A program made the translations under genes and the position numbers. A DNA stretch of 64,000 bases from Palaemon carinicauda (Eukaryota > Arthropoda > Malacostraca > Decapoda > Palaemonidae). Each line of letters begins with the position of its first letter. Position 1 is the first letter of the stretch. The notes beneath the pieces are model-generated. The model was not told the DNA's origin. It made no database searches and was given only the letters and a program-made list of their open reading frames with translations. Below are positions 12,007 through 23,340 of this stretch, in pieces. Where the stretch lies: positions 75,234,680-75,298,679 of the forward strand of contig NC_090751.1 in assembly GCF_036898095.1 (NCBI RefSeq), in the 5' to 3' direction.

Positions 12007-13847
12007 AGTGCTTCCAGTGGGAAGAAGACTCCGCCAATTCCAGGATCGTTGGACCTTCGATCCCTGGGCACACAGCATCGTCAAGAAGGGACTAGGCTGG
12101 AGCTGGATTCAACCACCCCCAACCTTCCAGCAATTCTTCCAACAGTCAACCCCACTCCTGGAAGAATATGTCCTAGAACTCTTGAACAAGAAGGTGATAA
12201 GGAGGGTAAAGTCAACCAGGTTCCAAGGGAGACTGTTTTGCGTCCCCAAGGAGGACTTCGACAAACTCAAGAGTCATTCTAGACTTATGCCCTCTCAACA
12301 AGTTCATAGCGAACAACAAGTTCAAGGTGCTGACTCTTCAACAGATTCAAACCCTTCTGCCTCAAGGGTCCTACACGGTCTCGATAGACCTGGCGGATGC
12401 CTACTGGCACGTTCCAATGAACCACCACGCTTCCTCCTACCTAGGATTTCGACTCCAAAGGAAAAGCTACGCTTTCAGGGCCATGCCCTTCGGGCTCAAT
12501 GCGGCCCCACGGATCTTCACCAAGCTGGCAGACGCCATCGTTCAACAGCTCCGCCTACGCGGCGTCCAGGTGATGGCCTACCTAGACGATTGGCTGGTCT
12601 GAGCGACATCGCCTGAAGATTGTGTAAGATCCTGCAACAAAGTGACCCAGTTCCTAGAACACCTGGGATTCAAGATAAACACCAAGAAATATCGCCTCTC
12701 TCCAGCTCAGAAGTTCCAATGGTTAGGAATCCAGTGGGATCTTCAGTCACACCGCCTTTCCATTCCACAGAAGAAAAGGAAAGAAATAGCAGGGTCTGTC
12801 AGAAAACTGCTGAAATCCAAAAGGATCTCAAGACGTCAGCAGGAACAAGTTCTAGGCTCTCTACAGTTCGCCTCGGTGACAAACCCAGTGCTTCGTGCAC
12901 AGCTAAAGGATGCCGCGGGAGTCTGGAGACGTTCTGCATCCATCGCTCGAAGAGACCTCAAGAGACGGCTCCCAAACAGACTTCGGTTACTCTTAAAGCC
13001 GTGGTCGGAAGCAAAGGCCCTGAAAAGGTCCATTCCTCTTCAACACCCACCTCCATCACTCAACATCCACACGGACGCTCTGCTGGAGGGTTGGGGAGGT
13101 CACTCCCACCAACAACAGGCTCAAGGGACATGGTCTCCCCTATTCAAGACGTTTCACATCAACATCTTGGAGGCCATGGCGGTCCTTCTCACTCTGAAGA
13201 AACTCTCTCTGCCTCCCTCGATCCACATTCGTCTGACTCTAGACAACTCGGTGGAAGTCAGATGTCTCAATCGTCAGGGCTCGAGATCGCCCCAGATAAA
13301 TCAGGAGCTCCTCCCAATCTTCCGCCTGGCAGAAAAGAAGAAATGGCACCTGTCTGCAGTTCACCTACAAGGATTCCGCAATGTGACGGCGGACGCTCTA
13401 TCTCGGACAAGCCCGATAGAGTCGGAATGGTCTCTAGACGCAAGATCATTCTCCTTCATCTCTCGCCAAGTCCCAGAACTTCAGATCGATCTCTTCGCAA
13501 CGAGCGACAACAGTCAACTTCCTCGTTATGTGGCCCCGTACGAGGACCCCAAGGCAGAAGCAGTGGATGCCATGTCACTGGATTGGAACAGATGGTCCAG
13601 GATATACCTGTTCCCTCCCACCAACCTTCTGCTGAAAGTCCTCTCCAAACTGAGAACCTTCAAAGGGACAGCGGCCCTAGTGGCTCCCAAGTGGCCCCGG
13701 AGCAATTGGTACCCCCTGGTCCTGGAGCTGCAGCCCAAGCTGATCCCCCTCAAGGGCCCAATTCTATCTCAGCAAGTACAGAAGTCGACTGTCTTCGCTT
13801 CATCATTGAAAGTAAGGGACCTTCATCTCATGATTTTCTCTCCCTAG
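11870..13847 (+). pseudogene. E2 reverse transcriptase / RNase H / DAM-like methylase, broken
   Basis: Domains match E9: RT motif A (VSIDLADAYWHV), motif B (MPFGLNAAPRIF), active site AYLDDWLV, RNase H (NIHTDALLEGWGGH, NILEAMAVLL, LTLDNSVEV, TADALSR), then the methylase-like DLFATSDNSQLPRYV and LFPPTNLL. Two lesions: a 1-bp insertion near 12267 (AACTCAAGAG versus AACTCAGAG in E9) shifts the frame before motif A, and a TGA at 12600-12602 replaces the Trp after YLDDWLV. The first RNase H box also reads TDA rather than TDG. Not expressible as one protein. Confidence 0.9.
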
Positions 13848-13850
13848 CCG

Positions 13851-14813
13851 CAAAGAAAAGGTTTGGGATCTTGAAGAAAAATCTAGACTTCCTCGAGGAA
13901 TACAAGACCGAATCCACACGACGGCAATACGAATCATCCTGGAGAAAGTGGGTCTCATTCGTCAAAGCAAAACACCCTACGGAAATCACCATTGATTTTT
14001 GCATGTCCTTCTTCATTCACCTTCATGGACAAGGCTTAGCAGCCAACACGATTTCTACCTGCAAATCGGCTTTGACAAGACCACTACTGTACGCCTTCCA
14101 GATTGATCTGTCCAACGATATCTTCAATAAACTACCAAAGGCATGCGCTCGTCTACGTAGGCCCAGCACCTCCGCCAAAATCTATCTCCTGGTCCCTGGA
14201 CAAGGTGCTCCATTTTGCCTCCAACTTGGACAACGATTCGTGCCCTCTCAAGGATCTGACTCAAAAAGTTATATTCCTTTTTGCTCTCGCCTCGGGAGCC
14301 CGAGTCAGCGAAATAGTGGCATTATCAAGAGACGAGGGTCATATCCTGTTTACAGACTCAGGAGAACTTACCCTCTTCCCTGATCCGACGTTTCTCGCAA
14401 AAAACGAACTACCCACCAAGAGATGGGGCCCCTGGAGAATCTGCCCCCTGAAAGAAGATACCTCTCTATGTCCGGTAGAGAACCTCAAGGTCTATCTTCA
14501 GAGAACTTCAGACTTTGGAGGAGGCCAACTCTTCAAAGGAGAAACATCGGGTAGCAATCTGTCACAAAAACAACTAAGAGCGAAAATCACCTACTTCATT
14601 CGCAGAGCGGATCCTGACAGTACACCCGCAGGTCACGATCCTAGAAAAGTCGCATCATCTCTGAATTTTTTTCCAGAGTATGGATTTCGAAAGCCTCAAG
14701 AACTTCACAGGATGGAAATCTTCGCGCGTTTTCTTCAAGCACTACGGGAAGCAAGTGCATGAAGTCAAACATTTTGTGGTAGCCGCAGGTAGTGTTATGA
14801 AACCTGCAGTTTA
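13851..14813 (+). pseudogene. E2 tyrosine recombinase, frameshifted
   Basis: The core-binding half is intact (ESTRRQYESSWRKWVSF, HLHGQGLAANTIS). The catalytic half carries GARVSEI and GHDPRK. Relative to E9 there is a 4-bp insertion near 14157 (CTACGTAGGCCC versus CTACGCCC) and a 1-bp insertion in a T-run near 14670 that throws the FFKHYAKQ tyrosine box out of frame. Arginine and histidine boxes survive but the nucleophile is lost. A DIRS recombinase would integrate the circular cDNA; this copy cannot. Confidence 0.88.
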
Positions 14814-15154
14814 ACTGTGCATGGAACAGTGAGTTACTTGGGACTTTAACTCTACGGGTGCCTGTATTGACCCTCGTGTGATACATAGTGATTTCATGGT
14901 GTGTCTCATAGACTGTTCTTTACATGGTGAAATGTCATAGACTTCACATGAGTGCCACATGCCTAGAGTATGATGTGTTTTTTTCCCTTTTAAAGACTGA
15001 CGTTACTCTGGAACTTGTGCTTTCTAATAATTTGAAATTTCTTTCAGATTCAAGATTGAAGTCTTCTAATTTCTATGTACATTATAATTTTGTTATTGTA
15101 AATTAACTTTACATCCTTTATTGCATTTATTATTACTATAACCTGCAATTGTGA

Positions 15155-15160
15155 AATAAA
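15155..15160 (+). terminator. E2 poly(A) signal
   Basis: AATAAA in the 3' UTR, at the same place relative to YR as in E9 (GTGAAATAAAAT in both). Confidence 0.55.
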
Positions 15161-15651
15161 ATGTCTATTTTATTACTTGTGCGTCTCTCTCCGCTCCTAT
15201 TTACACTATGAAATACATGATTGTCATAGTTTCATTACCCCTTTCTTTGAAATAAGAAGAATAATGTTTCGTCTGTATTATATACTCACCTATGCTGTGT
15301 AATATTCCTAATTGAATACTTACTTATGCCATACCTTCGAGACCAGATTGTTCTCTAACCATGGAATATAGTGACTAACCACCACTTATCTATTGTTGAG
15401 AATGTTCCTACACGAATATTGACCATTCTGTCTTGTCTCCAAGTCCTTTACGTACTCTCCGCAAGGTGAGTAGCCCTTCGATGACCAATTTGAACTTTGG
15501 TATGACCCGTTGGGACTTCTCTGCCAGGGGGGCAGGAAGATGTATCCCCACGGAACCTCTATCGAGGTCACAATGCTTACCTCTATTCAAAGCCCTTGGC
15601 ACTTACTCTACAAGGGGAAATCTTCCACGATACATTGATTCTCTGGTACTC

Positions 15652-15745
15652 TTCCATCAGGACGTCATGGCTTGAGCCCAAAAAACGGATTTTGAGCAAA
15701 GCGAAAAATCTATTTTTGGGTGAGATAGCCATGACGTCCTGATGG
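15652..15745. repeat. E2 internal complementary region (ICR)
   Basis: The first half (CCATCAGGACGTCATGG, CTTGAGCCCAAAAA) is the reverse complement of E2's outermost left end. The second half (CGGATTTTGAGC through TCCTGATGG) is the reverse complement of the outermost right end. In DIRS elements this circle-junction copy serves as the template that restores complete ends during cDNA synthesis. Confidence 0.9.
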
Positions 15746-15827
15746 GCCCTCCCTGCTATTCTAGTCCAGCCTTTCAGGCCCCGCCTTGTCCTGCAGTATC
15801 ATGGAGATTAGCAAGCAGCTGGCATCA

Positions 15828-16185
15828 GGATGAGGACGGACGTGACGTCATTTAGCAATGGCGAACACTTGTTTACGTTTCGAGTACCAAAAGTAGCCAC
15901 GGACGAGTGTAACTGTGGAACGGCTCCCCAGTTATTCTCCACCTTTCCATATCGAAGTGTTAACTCTTTATGGGGTGCAGATAGCTATGTGGCCTGTTAA
16001 TACATGCATCCCCTGTTGATATGCGATGTCTTAAAGGGAAACCTTTAGGATACTCGCACCAGAAGTAAGAATTCTGTGATAACCTGTGGTTTAATTCTCT
16101 GGGAATATCCTTGTAGTCAATATACCCAAGGAAGCTACCAAAAGGAACTTTCCATCAGGACATCATGGCTATCTCACCCTAAAAT
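15828..16185. repeat. E2 right terminal inverted repeat
   Basis: Complement of the left arm at 8512-8850. About 30 bp of right-end-specific sequence (AGATTTTTCGCTTAGC) follows, ending CCGTT. Confidence 0.9.
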
Positions 16186-16216
16186 AGATTTTTCGCTTAG
16201 CTCAAAATCCGTTTAT

Positions 16217-18512
16217 TAACAACTATTAATGTACCATACCAAATAAAATAAAATGAGCCTAATTTTTTCATTAACCATATCACGTTATAACACGCAACCA
16301 GACTGTTTGCTAGCTTAGAAGTTTTCTCCCTAGCTTCATACCAGCTGCGTTATGTTAAAGACATTACTCGCAGCGGAAAAAAATATTTATGATGGTTTAG
16401 GAAATTAAATCCATGGTAATAATATGCATGGTGTTAAATGAACACGGTTATTACTGTATATATAGGCCTAGCCTATGTTTACCTACCGGTAGGTAGCCTT
16501 ATATATGTGTAAGCATAGCCTACGATTACCTACCGGTAGGTATCATAGCCTAGGGTAATGTTCACGTAGGCCTAGCTTTCGTTTACCTACTGGTAGACCT
16601 GAAATTTTTACTTTTTCAAATATATATCTCGTGTAATGTTCGACCCTTACTTTTTTAACTGAAAAATAGGACTTCACAAATCGAATATTACACGAGTATA
16701 TACGGTACCTTTTAAAAATTAGTAATAAGGAAAGGTTCCAATATGAACTTAAAAAGGCCACTGGCATTATACAAGTCTCCTCCAGGAACACTGGTGAGGA
16801 TATACCTTCCATCTTCTTACGAGCTCCAAAGAGAGGAATCATTCTCTGATACCCATAAGACTGTGACATAAAATTGGTATATGCCTAACAATCGAAGGAA
16901 ATAAGAAATCATCATACAAGGGTTGGCACCTGCCAGCTTTCAAGAACTTGTGCGTTAAACGTGTGCCAAATTCTTAGATGGCAGAGGACAGTTTCCCACA
17001 TCATAGCTATGATACAATATTTCCATGGAAGTATAAAACTTAAGATTTCCATCTTGTGATCCACAAAATTCCAGTAATGTTGCCAAATGTCCCCATGAGA
17101 TTTCTTATATGACGTAAAATGTCATTAGATGGAAATGGATATCTTCAGGAAGTAATTAGTTTGCTATCTCTTTTGCTTATACGTCCACGTTTTCATTTCT
17201 TACCCCACCAACATGAGCACCTAGCAAAATTTAACTTCCTTACTTGCAGTGCTATTAATGTGAAGTCACTCTAAATTTAAATTACTTGTAAAGGGTTGGT
17301 TGGATTCAAAACTATCAATGCCTGCAACACACTTCAAGTATCAATGAAATATGGTAAAATTCCCTCTTTCATTATTGCTATTTTTTCAATGGCAGTCAGT
17401 TTACCAAAATAGCTCTGCTGTAAAAATAGATGATGCTAAAGGGAGCGCAAATTCACAATTAAAAGTAGTATTGTACACCACGCCATCCAATGTCAGCACT
17501 GGACTTGGAGCTGTCCTTAAATATAAATTCAGCATCCGTATGATGTTGAGCAGGTTTCAAAAAGGTTAATCGCACTTCATCATTTATCATGTTGTCTTTA
17601 GAACTTTAAAATACTTATAGAATGAGATCTCTGGAGTTTCAAGGGAGGGTAACAACCTACAAGATCGTACACCACTCTCCGGGCTATTATGAAGTTGTTT
17701 CACTAGAGTTTGGGGATTTACAATGAAACTTAAAGTATGGAAAGGAATTCTTTTTATTGACACTTTGAAAGGACAGTGAATTAGGAACCCTCTGTAACTA
17801 TACAAATATCTAACCATAATAGACAGGTGAAACAAGTCCCGACGCCACTCAGCTGCATCAACTAAAAGACAAGGGGTGGGGTGTGACGTAAAAGTACTAG
17901 TAGCTAAACTGTTTCCAGCTTGGTGAACGGAATCTAAAATCTTCAACATGGTTAGAGGTGGCTGAAGAATACATTTGGTCGTCAGACTTTTCGTCCCAGG
18001 ACAGTTGGTCCTCAGACAATTGGACCCTGTAAAGTTAGTCAACCGATGTTTCGACTAACGGACATTTTGTCCAACAGCCATTTTGTTGAAAGAGTATTGT
18101 TACATGAACAAATTTACACTATTAAGAGTCAACTGGGTAATTACTTAAGAAATAAAAAGAGTCTTTCTCTCTCTCTCTCTTTTTCAATTCAGGTAAATCT
18201 TCACATTTCTTTGAAAATTATTAAAAAAAATTCTTTATACCATTATTCGATGTTTCGATTATGGGAATAGTAACACATCAGAAGGAAATCACTTTATTTG
18301 CCTCTCGCCTTCCGCCAGAAATATGACGTTATCATACTTTTTTTTTCTTAAATTAACAGTAATTTGTACAAATCTCAAAGCTAATGATAGAGACCACTAA
18401 AACACTTGACTTCGTTACTCGGTCTTTCGATGATGGGAATGCTGTAATAAGATTACTCAGTAACACAATGAAAGGAAATCATTCGGTTTGTCAGCGCGCT
18501 TCCGCCAGATAA
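16217..18512. other. Intron DNA with palindromic motifs, no gene recognised
   Basis: Intronic sequence between E2 and E3. The perfect palindrome ACCTACCGGTAGGT occurs twice (16481-16494 and 16528-16541), with a degenerate third copy near 16585, inside an imperfect repeat carrying TAGCCTA motifs. A (TC)n tract is near 18167. Open frames at 16543-16869 and 17587-18042 contain no recognisable domain. Confidence 0.5.
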
Positions 18513-19368
18513 GTGACGTCACGAGACACGTGACGTAAACTCTACGAAGAATGACTTGCAAAATATGTAAATTCATTTCCTTTTTTTCTTGCAAGAAATG
18601 AAAAGAAAATACTAACTTACAAACCAAAAGTACTTCATTTTAATAATTTAAAAAAAAATATACTATTTTCAAGAAAATATTTGTCCTATTAGTATACTTT
18701 CTTAAGATAAACATTGATCTATTACCAGTGATTTAATAAAACTGGCGTACCGTCAAATTTACGCTACGTAGTACTCATAACAACCAATACAGACCCACAA
18801 AATATGACAAATTCTGAGATAATTTGTATTTTTCCTAACCATACAAACCTTAGCTATTTACATTGGGTTTACTTTCGGCGTAGCTGAAATTGACGAGCCA
18901 ATAGATTTTTAACGAGGGTTAACTACCCCCGCGCTAATAAGTGACGCCACGAGACACGGGACGTAAACTCTACGAAGAATGACTTGGAAAATATGTAAAT
19001 TCATTTCCTTTTTTCTTGCAAGAAATGAAAAGAAAATACTAACTTACAAACCAAAATTATTTCATTTTAATAATGTAAAAAAAAATATATTTTCAAGAAA
19101 ATATTCATCCTATTAGTATACTTTCTTTAGATAAACATTGATCTATTACCAGTGATTTAATAAAACTAACGTACAGTCAAACTTACGCTATGTAGTACTC
19201 ATAACAACCAATACAGACCCACAAAATATGACAAATTCGGAGATAATTTGTATTTTTCCTAACCATACAAACCTTAGCTATTTACATTGGGTTTACTTTC
19301 GGCATAGCTGAAATTGACGAGCCAATAGATTTTTAACAAGGGTTAACTAACCCCGCACTAGTTAGCAA
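18513..19368. repeat. Tandem duplication (about 428 bp, two units) at the E3 boundary
   Basis: Unit 1 is 18513-18940 and unit 2 is 18941-19368. Both start GTGACG(T/C)CACGAGACACG and run through the same flank into the first part of the E3 terminal repeat (AACCATACAAACCTTAGC, ACGAGCCAATAG). Unit 1 stops at GCGCTAAT inside the terminal repeat and unit 2 continues into E3. The unit therefore spans host flank plus element end, so it duplicated after E3 inserted. Confidence 0.85.
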
Positions 19369-19488
19369 GAGGGTAGGGGAAGGGGTAGCTTGCTACCCCT
19401 CCCCCCCCCACACACCGGTGAGTTGTCTCACTTCACTTAGAGGTAGGACTTGTCTTGGGGGACAGGGCTAGCGGGCAAATATGTGTAA

Positions 19489-19570
19489 ATAGCTAAGGTT
19501 TGTATGGTTAGGAAAAATACAAATTATCTCCGAATTTGTCATTTGTTCCGTAACCGAAATACAAACACTG
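19489..19570. repeat. E3 internal complementary region (ICR)
   Basis: Contains AGCTAAGGTTTGTATGG (complement of the left end) and, directly after GAATTTGTCAT, the sequence TTGTTCCGTAACCG (complement of the right end). The two element ends meet here. Confidence 0.85.
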
Positions 19571-20061
19571 CTATTTACATTGGGTGACTTACCCCTTACG
19601 AAGGCTGGAAAGTCCCCAGCCTTACTGGCTTTGGCTTTACCTGGGGACTCAGACTCCAAGTGAGTAGCACTCGAGAAAAGGAGTCCCTGCGCCTCACAAG
19701 TTCCTTGCTCCGCAAGGAACGTGTGACCTACTGAGTTGTGTGTGGAGGAATAGAGAGTGACTCGTCCCAGGAAGTTGACCTGGAGTCCTTTAGATAGGAA
19801 TCTAGGCTAAGACGTTCCCAATACCACCTTGTCAGGGTATAGGGGAAGCGACAGTATTAATTTAATACTAGGAACACAAGGGAGCATGGTTTGCCAGCAG
19901 AGGTTGAGGTCAGCTATGCGGAGACCAGGATGCTGCTTTCCCTAAGAGAGGGGAGGATGAAGAAAGAAGTAAGGGCCAGACATACTCTTTCATTCACACA
20001 GACTAAAACCGGGTAACAACGCCCTCAACCTTCTGCTACTTGTCCATTAAGGAGCCTGAGG

Positions 20062-21385
20062 TTAGACCAGCTGTTGTGCAGCCACCACAGGGCCGATAGA
20101 AAAGGTATCGAGGTTCCTGTGGGTCACGTCCTCCAAGTAGTGGGCTGTGAAGGTCGTTTGACGCTTCCAGACCCCAGCTTGTAGCACCTGCGTCACAGAG
20201 AAGTTTCTCTTGAAGGACAGGGACGTAGCGATGCCCCTGACGTCGTGTGCCCTAGGGCGAAGTGACGGAGGAGGGTCAGGATTCAAGGCGTGGTGGATGA
20301 CCCTTCGAATCCAAGCCGAGATGGTGTTCTTGGTGTCCCTCCTCTTCGTCCTGCCCGTGCTAACAAACAACGCTTGCACGTGGGGACGAACTGCAGCTGT
20401 CCTCTTCAAGTAACGCCACAGACTCCTCACTGGGCATAATAGCAGATGGTCTGGGTCACTTGTTACAGAACGGAGACTCGTGACCCTGAAGGAGTCGAAC
20501 CGTGGGTCCGGCACTCCAGGGTTCTGAGTCTTGGCAACAAACTCAGGGACGAACCTGAACGTTATCTCCCCCCATCCCCTTGAATGGGGGATGTAGTACG
20601 AGAGACCATGAAGTTCACTAACTCGTTTGGCAGAGGCCAACGCGAGTAGGAAAGCCGTCTTCCAAGTCAAGTGATGATTAGAGGCCTGGCGTAATGGTTC
20701 GAAGGGAGGTCTCTTAACCCTTTTACCCCTACCATAAGGTTAAATTTCGAGCACATTTTGCTATATTTTTTTTTTTTAAATTGCTCTAACAGGCTTAATT
20801 TTTGTCCTAGAGAGGTCAGGTTGGTCTCATTCTTTTGGAAAATGCCTGAAGTTTCTCAAAAAATTATCAAAAAATATGTAAAATATGTAATTAACAGTGT
20901 TTTGCAAGAACGTACCGGTACGTCCTTTGGGGGTGAAAGGGTTAAGAGCCCTGAGAACCCCAACCACGTTCCATGGAGGAGGTCTCACTTCCGACTGAGG
21001 CAGGTAAGCTCATAGCTACGTATGAGTGGAGAGAGTTTTAGCGAGGAAGAAATGTCCACTCCTTTCAGCCTAAAAGCCAGACTTAAGGCCGAGCAATAGC
21101 CTTTCACCGCCGAGACCGAAAGGCGCATTTCCTCCCGCAAATGAACGAGAAACTCCGCTATTGCTGGAATAGTGGCATCAAGTGGAGAGATACCCCTCCC
21201 ACAACACCAACCACAGAAGACTCTCCACTTCGCCTGGTACTGTAGACTCCCGCAGAGGACTTTCGCAGGTGACGAGACATTCTCTCCGCAACCTGTTGCG
21301 AAAAGCCTCTCTCCGTGAGGAGACGCTGGATAGTCTCAAGGCGTGAAGCAGAAGCGAGGCTACGGCTTTGTGGAAAATGTTGCAA
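20062..21385 (-). pseudogene. E3 tyrosine recombinase, interrupted by a MITE
   Basis: The catalytic half (20062-20670) is an open frame with all YR residues in place: arginine box AKRVSELHG, H-x-x-R box RAHDVRG, and tyrosine box FTAHYLEDV near the C-terminus. The upstream core-binding half (about 20950-21385) carries ERGFSQQVAERMSRH, the analogue of RGFSKEAASAIAR in E10. A 224-bp TTAA-flanked insertion (20718-20941) separates the two halves and breaks the frame. Family II is clearly distinct from families I and III in sequence. Confidence 0.85.
20718..20941. mobile_element. piggyBac-like MITE with TTAA target duplication
   Basis: Ends are CCCTTTTACCCC (20718-20729) and GGGGGTGAAAGGG (20929-20941), imperfect terminal inverted repeats, bounded by TTAA at 20714-20717 and 20942-20945. 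Inside is a perfect 14-bp palindrome ACGTACCGGTACGT (20910-20923). No ORF. TTAA duplication and a CCC-initial terminus are hallmarks of the piggyBac superfamily. It is inserted in the E3 recombinase, so it is younger than E3. Confidence 0.85.
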
Positions 21386-21403
21386 TGTGGCTGTCTGAGT
21401 AGC

Positions 21404-23336
21404 TCATGTCGTGAGGGAAGCTCTCTCGGAAGCTCCATCAGGAGCTGCAGAAGGTACGGGAACCATTCCGCGTGATGCCATAGCGGAGCTATCAAGGTCA
21501 TAGACAAGTTGACCGATAGTCTGGTACTGTTGAGCACCCTTCTCATCAGACAGAACAGTGGGAAGGCGTACAAGTCGATGTTGTCCCACCGTTGTTGGAA
21601 AGCATCTTACCAGAGAGCCTTGGGGTCCGGGACTGGGGAGCAGTACAGGGGCAGCTTGAAATTCAAGGCTGTCGCGAACAGATCCACCGTCAGGGAACCC
21701 CAAAAGTCAGGACTTTGTAAGCTATCTGAGGATCCAAAGACCACTCAGTACTCACTATCTGCGAAGCCCTGCTCAGACTGTCGGCGAGAACATTCCTCTT
21801 GCCAGGAATGAAGCGAGCTGATAGTGTTATCGAGTGAATTTCGGTCCACCTCAGAATCTCTACTGCAAGATGGGATAGCTGATGTGAAAAAGTACCTCCC
21901 TGCTTGTTGATATAAGCCACTACCGTGGTGTTGTCGCTCATCACCACCACGGAGTGGCCCGCCAGGGTCCGTTGGAACTGTTGAAGAGCCAGGAATACGG
22001 CCTTCATCTCTAGCAGGTTGATGTGCAGGTACTTTTCTGATTCTGACCAAAGGCCTGAGGTCCTCTGGTTCAGAATGTGGGCCCCCCACCCTTCTTTTGA
22101 CGCGTCCGAAAACAGCGTCAATTCCGGGGGGAGGACGAGAAGATCCAGACCCTTTCGCAGGTTCTCGTCGATCAGCCACCACCGCAGGTCCACCTGTTCC
22201 GAGGGTCCTATCGGGACCAGAAAGTCCGGGGAATCGGAACCTTGACTCCACCAGGACTTAAGCCGCCATTGCAGGGATCTCATCCTGAGACGGCTGTTCG
22301 GGACCAGACGGGCCAGGGAGGCTAGGTGACCTTAAAGACGCAACCACGATTGGGCAGGAAGCTCTTCCCGCCTGAGGAAGGGTTCTGCCACCCTCCTCAA
22401 CCTTGCTATCCTGTCGTCTGATGGAAAGGCTTTGTGGAGATTGGTGTCTAATAACATGCCTAGATAAACCAGTCGCTGGGACGGCTGCAGAGAGGACTTC
22501 TCGAGATTTACCACGATCCTCAGATCTTGGCAAAGTCTAAGAAGCCTGTCTCGGTGTCGAAGAAGGGTCGACTCCGAGTCTGCCAGGATCAGCCAGTCTT
22601 CCAGATATCGGAGGAGACGGTTGCTGTTCTTGTGGGCCCATGACGAAATCAGGGTAAACACTCTGGTGAACACCTGAGGTGCTTTGGAGAGACCGAAGCA
22701 GAGCACCTTGAACTGGTAGACCGAAGCACAGCACCTTGAACTGGTAGACCGAAGCACAGCACCTTGAACTGGTAGACCGAAGCACAGCACCTTGAATTGG
22801 TAGACCGAAGCACAGCACCTTGAACTGGTAGGTCTTGCTGTCTAGGCTGAATCTCAAGTACTTCCTGGAAGACGGATGGATTGGGATCTGGAAGTACGCG
22901 TCCTTCAGATCCAGTGTACACATGAAGTCTTGTGGTCTCAAGGCAAGTCTGACCGTGTCCGCTGTCTCCATGCTGAACGGAGTTTGCTTGACAAACTTGT
23001 TCAGAGCTGAGAGGTCGATGATGGGTCTTCAGCCTCCAGACGCCATCTTTACAAGAAAGAGTCGACTGAAGAAGCCTGGGGAGCCATCGATGACCTCCTG
23101 GAGATCATCCTTCTTGAGCATGGTCTCGACTTCTGTAGCCCCTTTGCCGATCCCATGGCATAGGAGCTCAACGACACTGGATTCGCTGTCAGGGGAGGTT
23201 GAGATGTCGTGAATGGGACGCGATAACCTTGGCCGATCACGGAGACCGTCCAAGAATCGGCCCCATGTTGCTGCCACCTTTGCACGCAATTTTGTAGGCA
23301 TCCCCCCACAGGTGGACACGCGGGGGGGACTGCCAC
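21404..23336 (-). pseudogene. E3 reverse transcriptase / RNase H / methylase-like, broken
   Basis: The RT N-terminus is at 23049-23336 (GADSWTVSVIGQGYRVPF), motif A region at 22880-22971 (MCTLDLKDAYFQIPIHPSS), motif B with CFGL, the active site at about 22593-22607, and RNase H at 21690-22283 (LFSDASKEGWGAH, NLLEMKAVFLAL, VVMSDNTTVV, VLADSLSR). A methylase-like tail follows (LIAPLWHHAEWFPYL). The active-site box reads YLEDW: codon 22599-22601 encodes Glu where E7, E9 and E10 have Asp. A 28-bp repeat expanded to five copies (22691-22830) breaks the frame between motifs A and C. Confidence 0.85.
22691..22830. repeat. Five tandem 28-bp repeats inside E3 RT
   Basis: Units 22691-22718, 22719-22746, 22747-22774, 22775-22802 and 22803-22830 all read GACCGAAGCA(C/G)AGCACCTTG then AA(C/T)TGGTA. 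One unit corresponds to the normal RT segment YQFKVLCFGL. Four extra units add 112 bp, which is not a multiple of three. Confidence 0.95.
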
Positions 23337-23340
23337 TCCT

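Larger units (their letters stand above)
8497..16216 (+). mobile_element. E2: complete family-I DIRS1-like retrotransposon, defective
   Basis: Terminal inverted repeats of about 340 bp flank the element (left about 8512-8850, right about 15828-16185). The outer ends are TTTTGGGCTCAAGC on the left and GCTCAAAATCCGTT on the right, and the ICR at 15652-15745 joins the complements of both. The internal order is an untranslated leader (about 8860-10050), gag, RT/RNase H/methylase, YR, a 3' UTR with AATAAA at 15155-15160, and the ICR. The arms differ at several positions, so this copy is older than E9. Every ORF is damaged (see the separate entries). It lies antisense inside the prosaposin intron. 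Confidence 0.93.

Noticed and set aside
16543..18042. Open frames of 108 and 151 codons in the region between E2 and E3
   Set aside because: No recognisable domain, no splice or homology support; probably chance.
18941..19368. Second independent DIRS insertion next to E3
   Set aside because: The flank as well as the terminal repeat is repeated, so a tandem duplication explains it better.
22691..22830. Regular 28-bp repeats resembling a CRISPR array
   Set aside because: The units are directly abutting with no spacers and lie within an RT gene of a eukaryotic retroelement.
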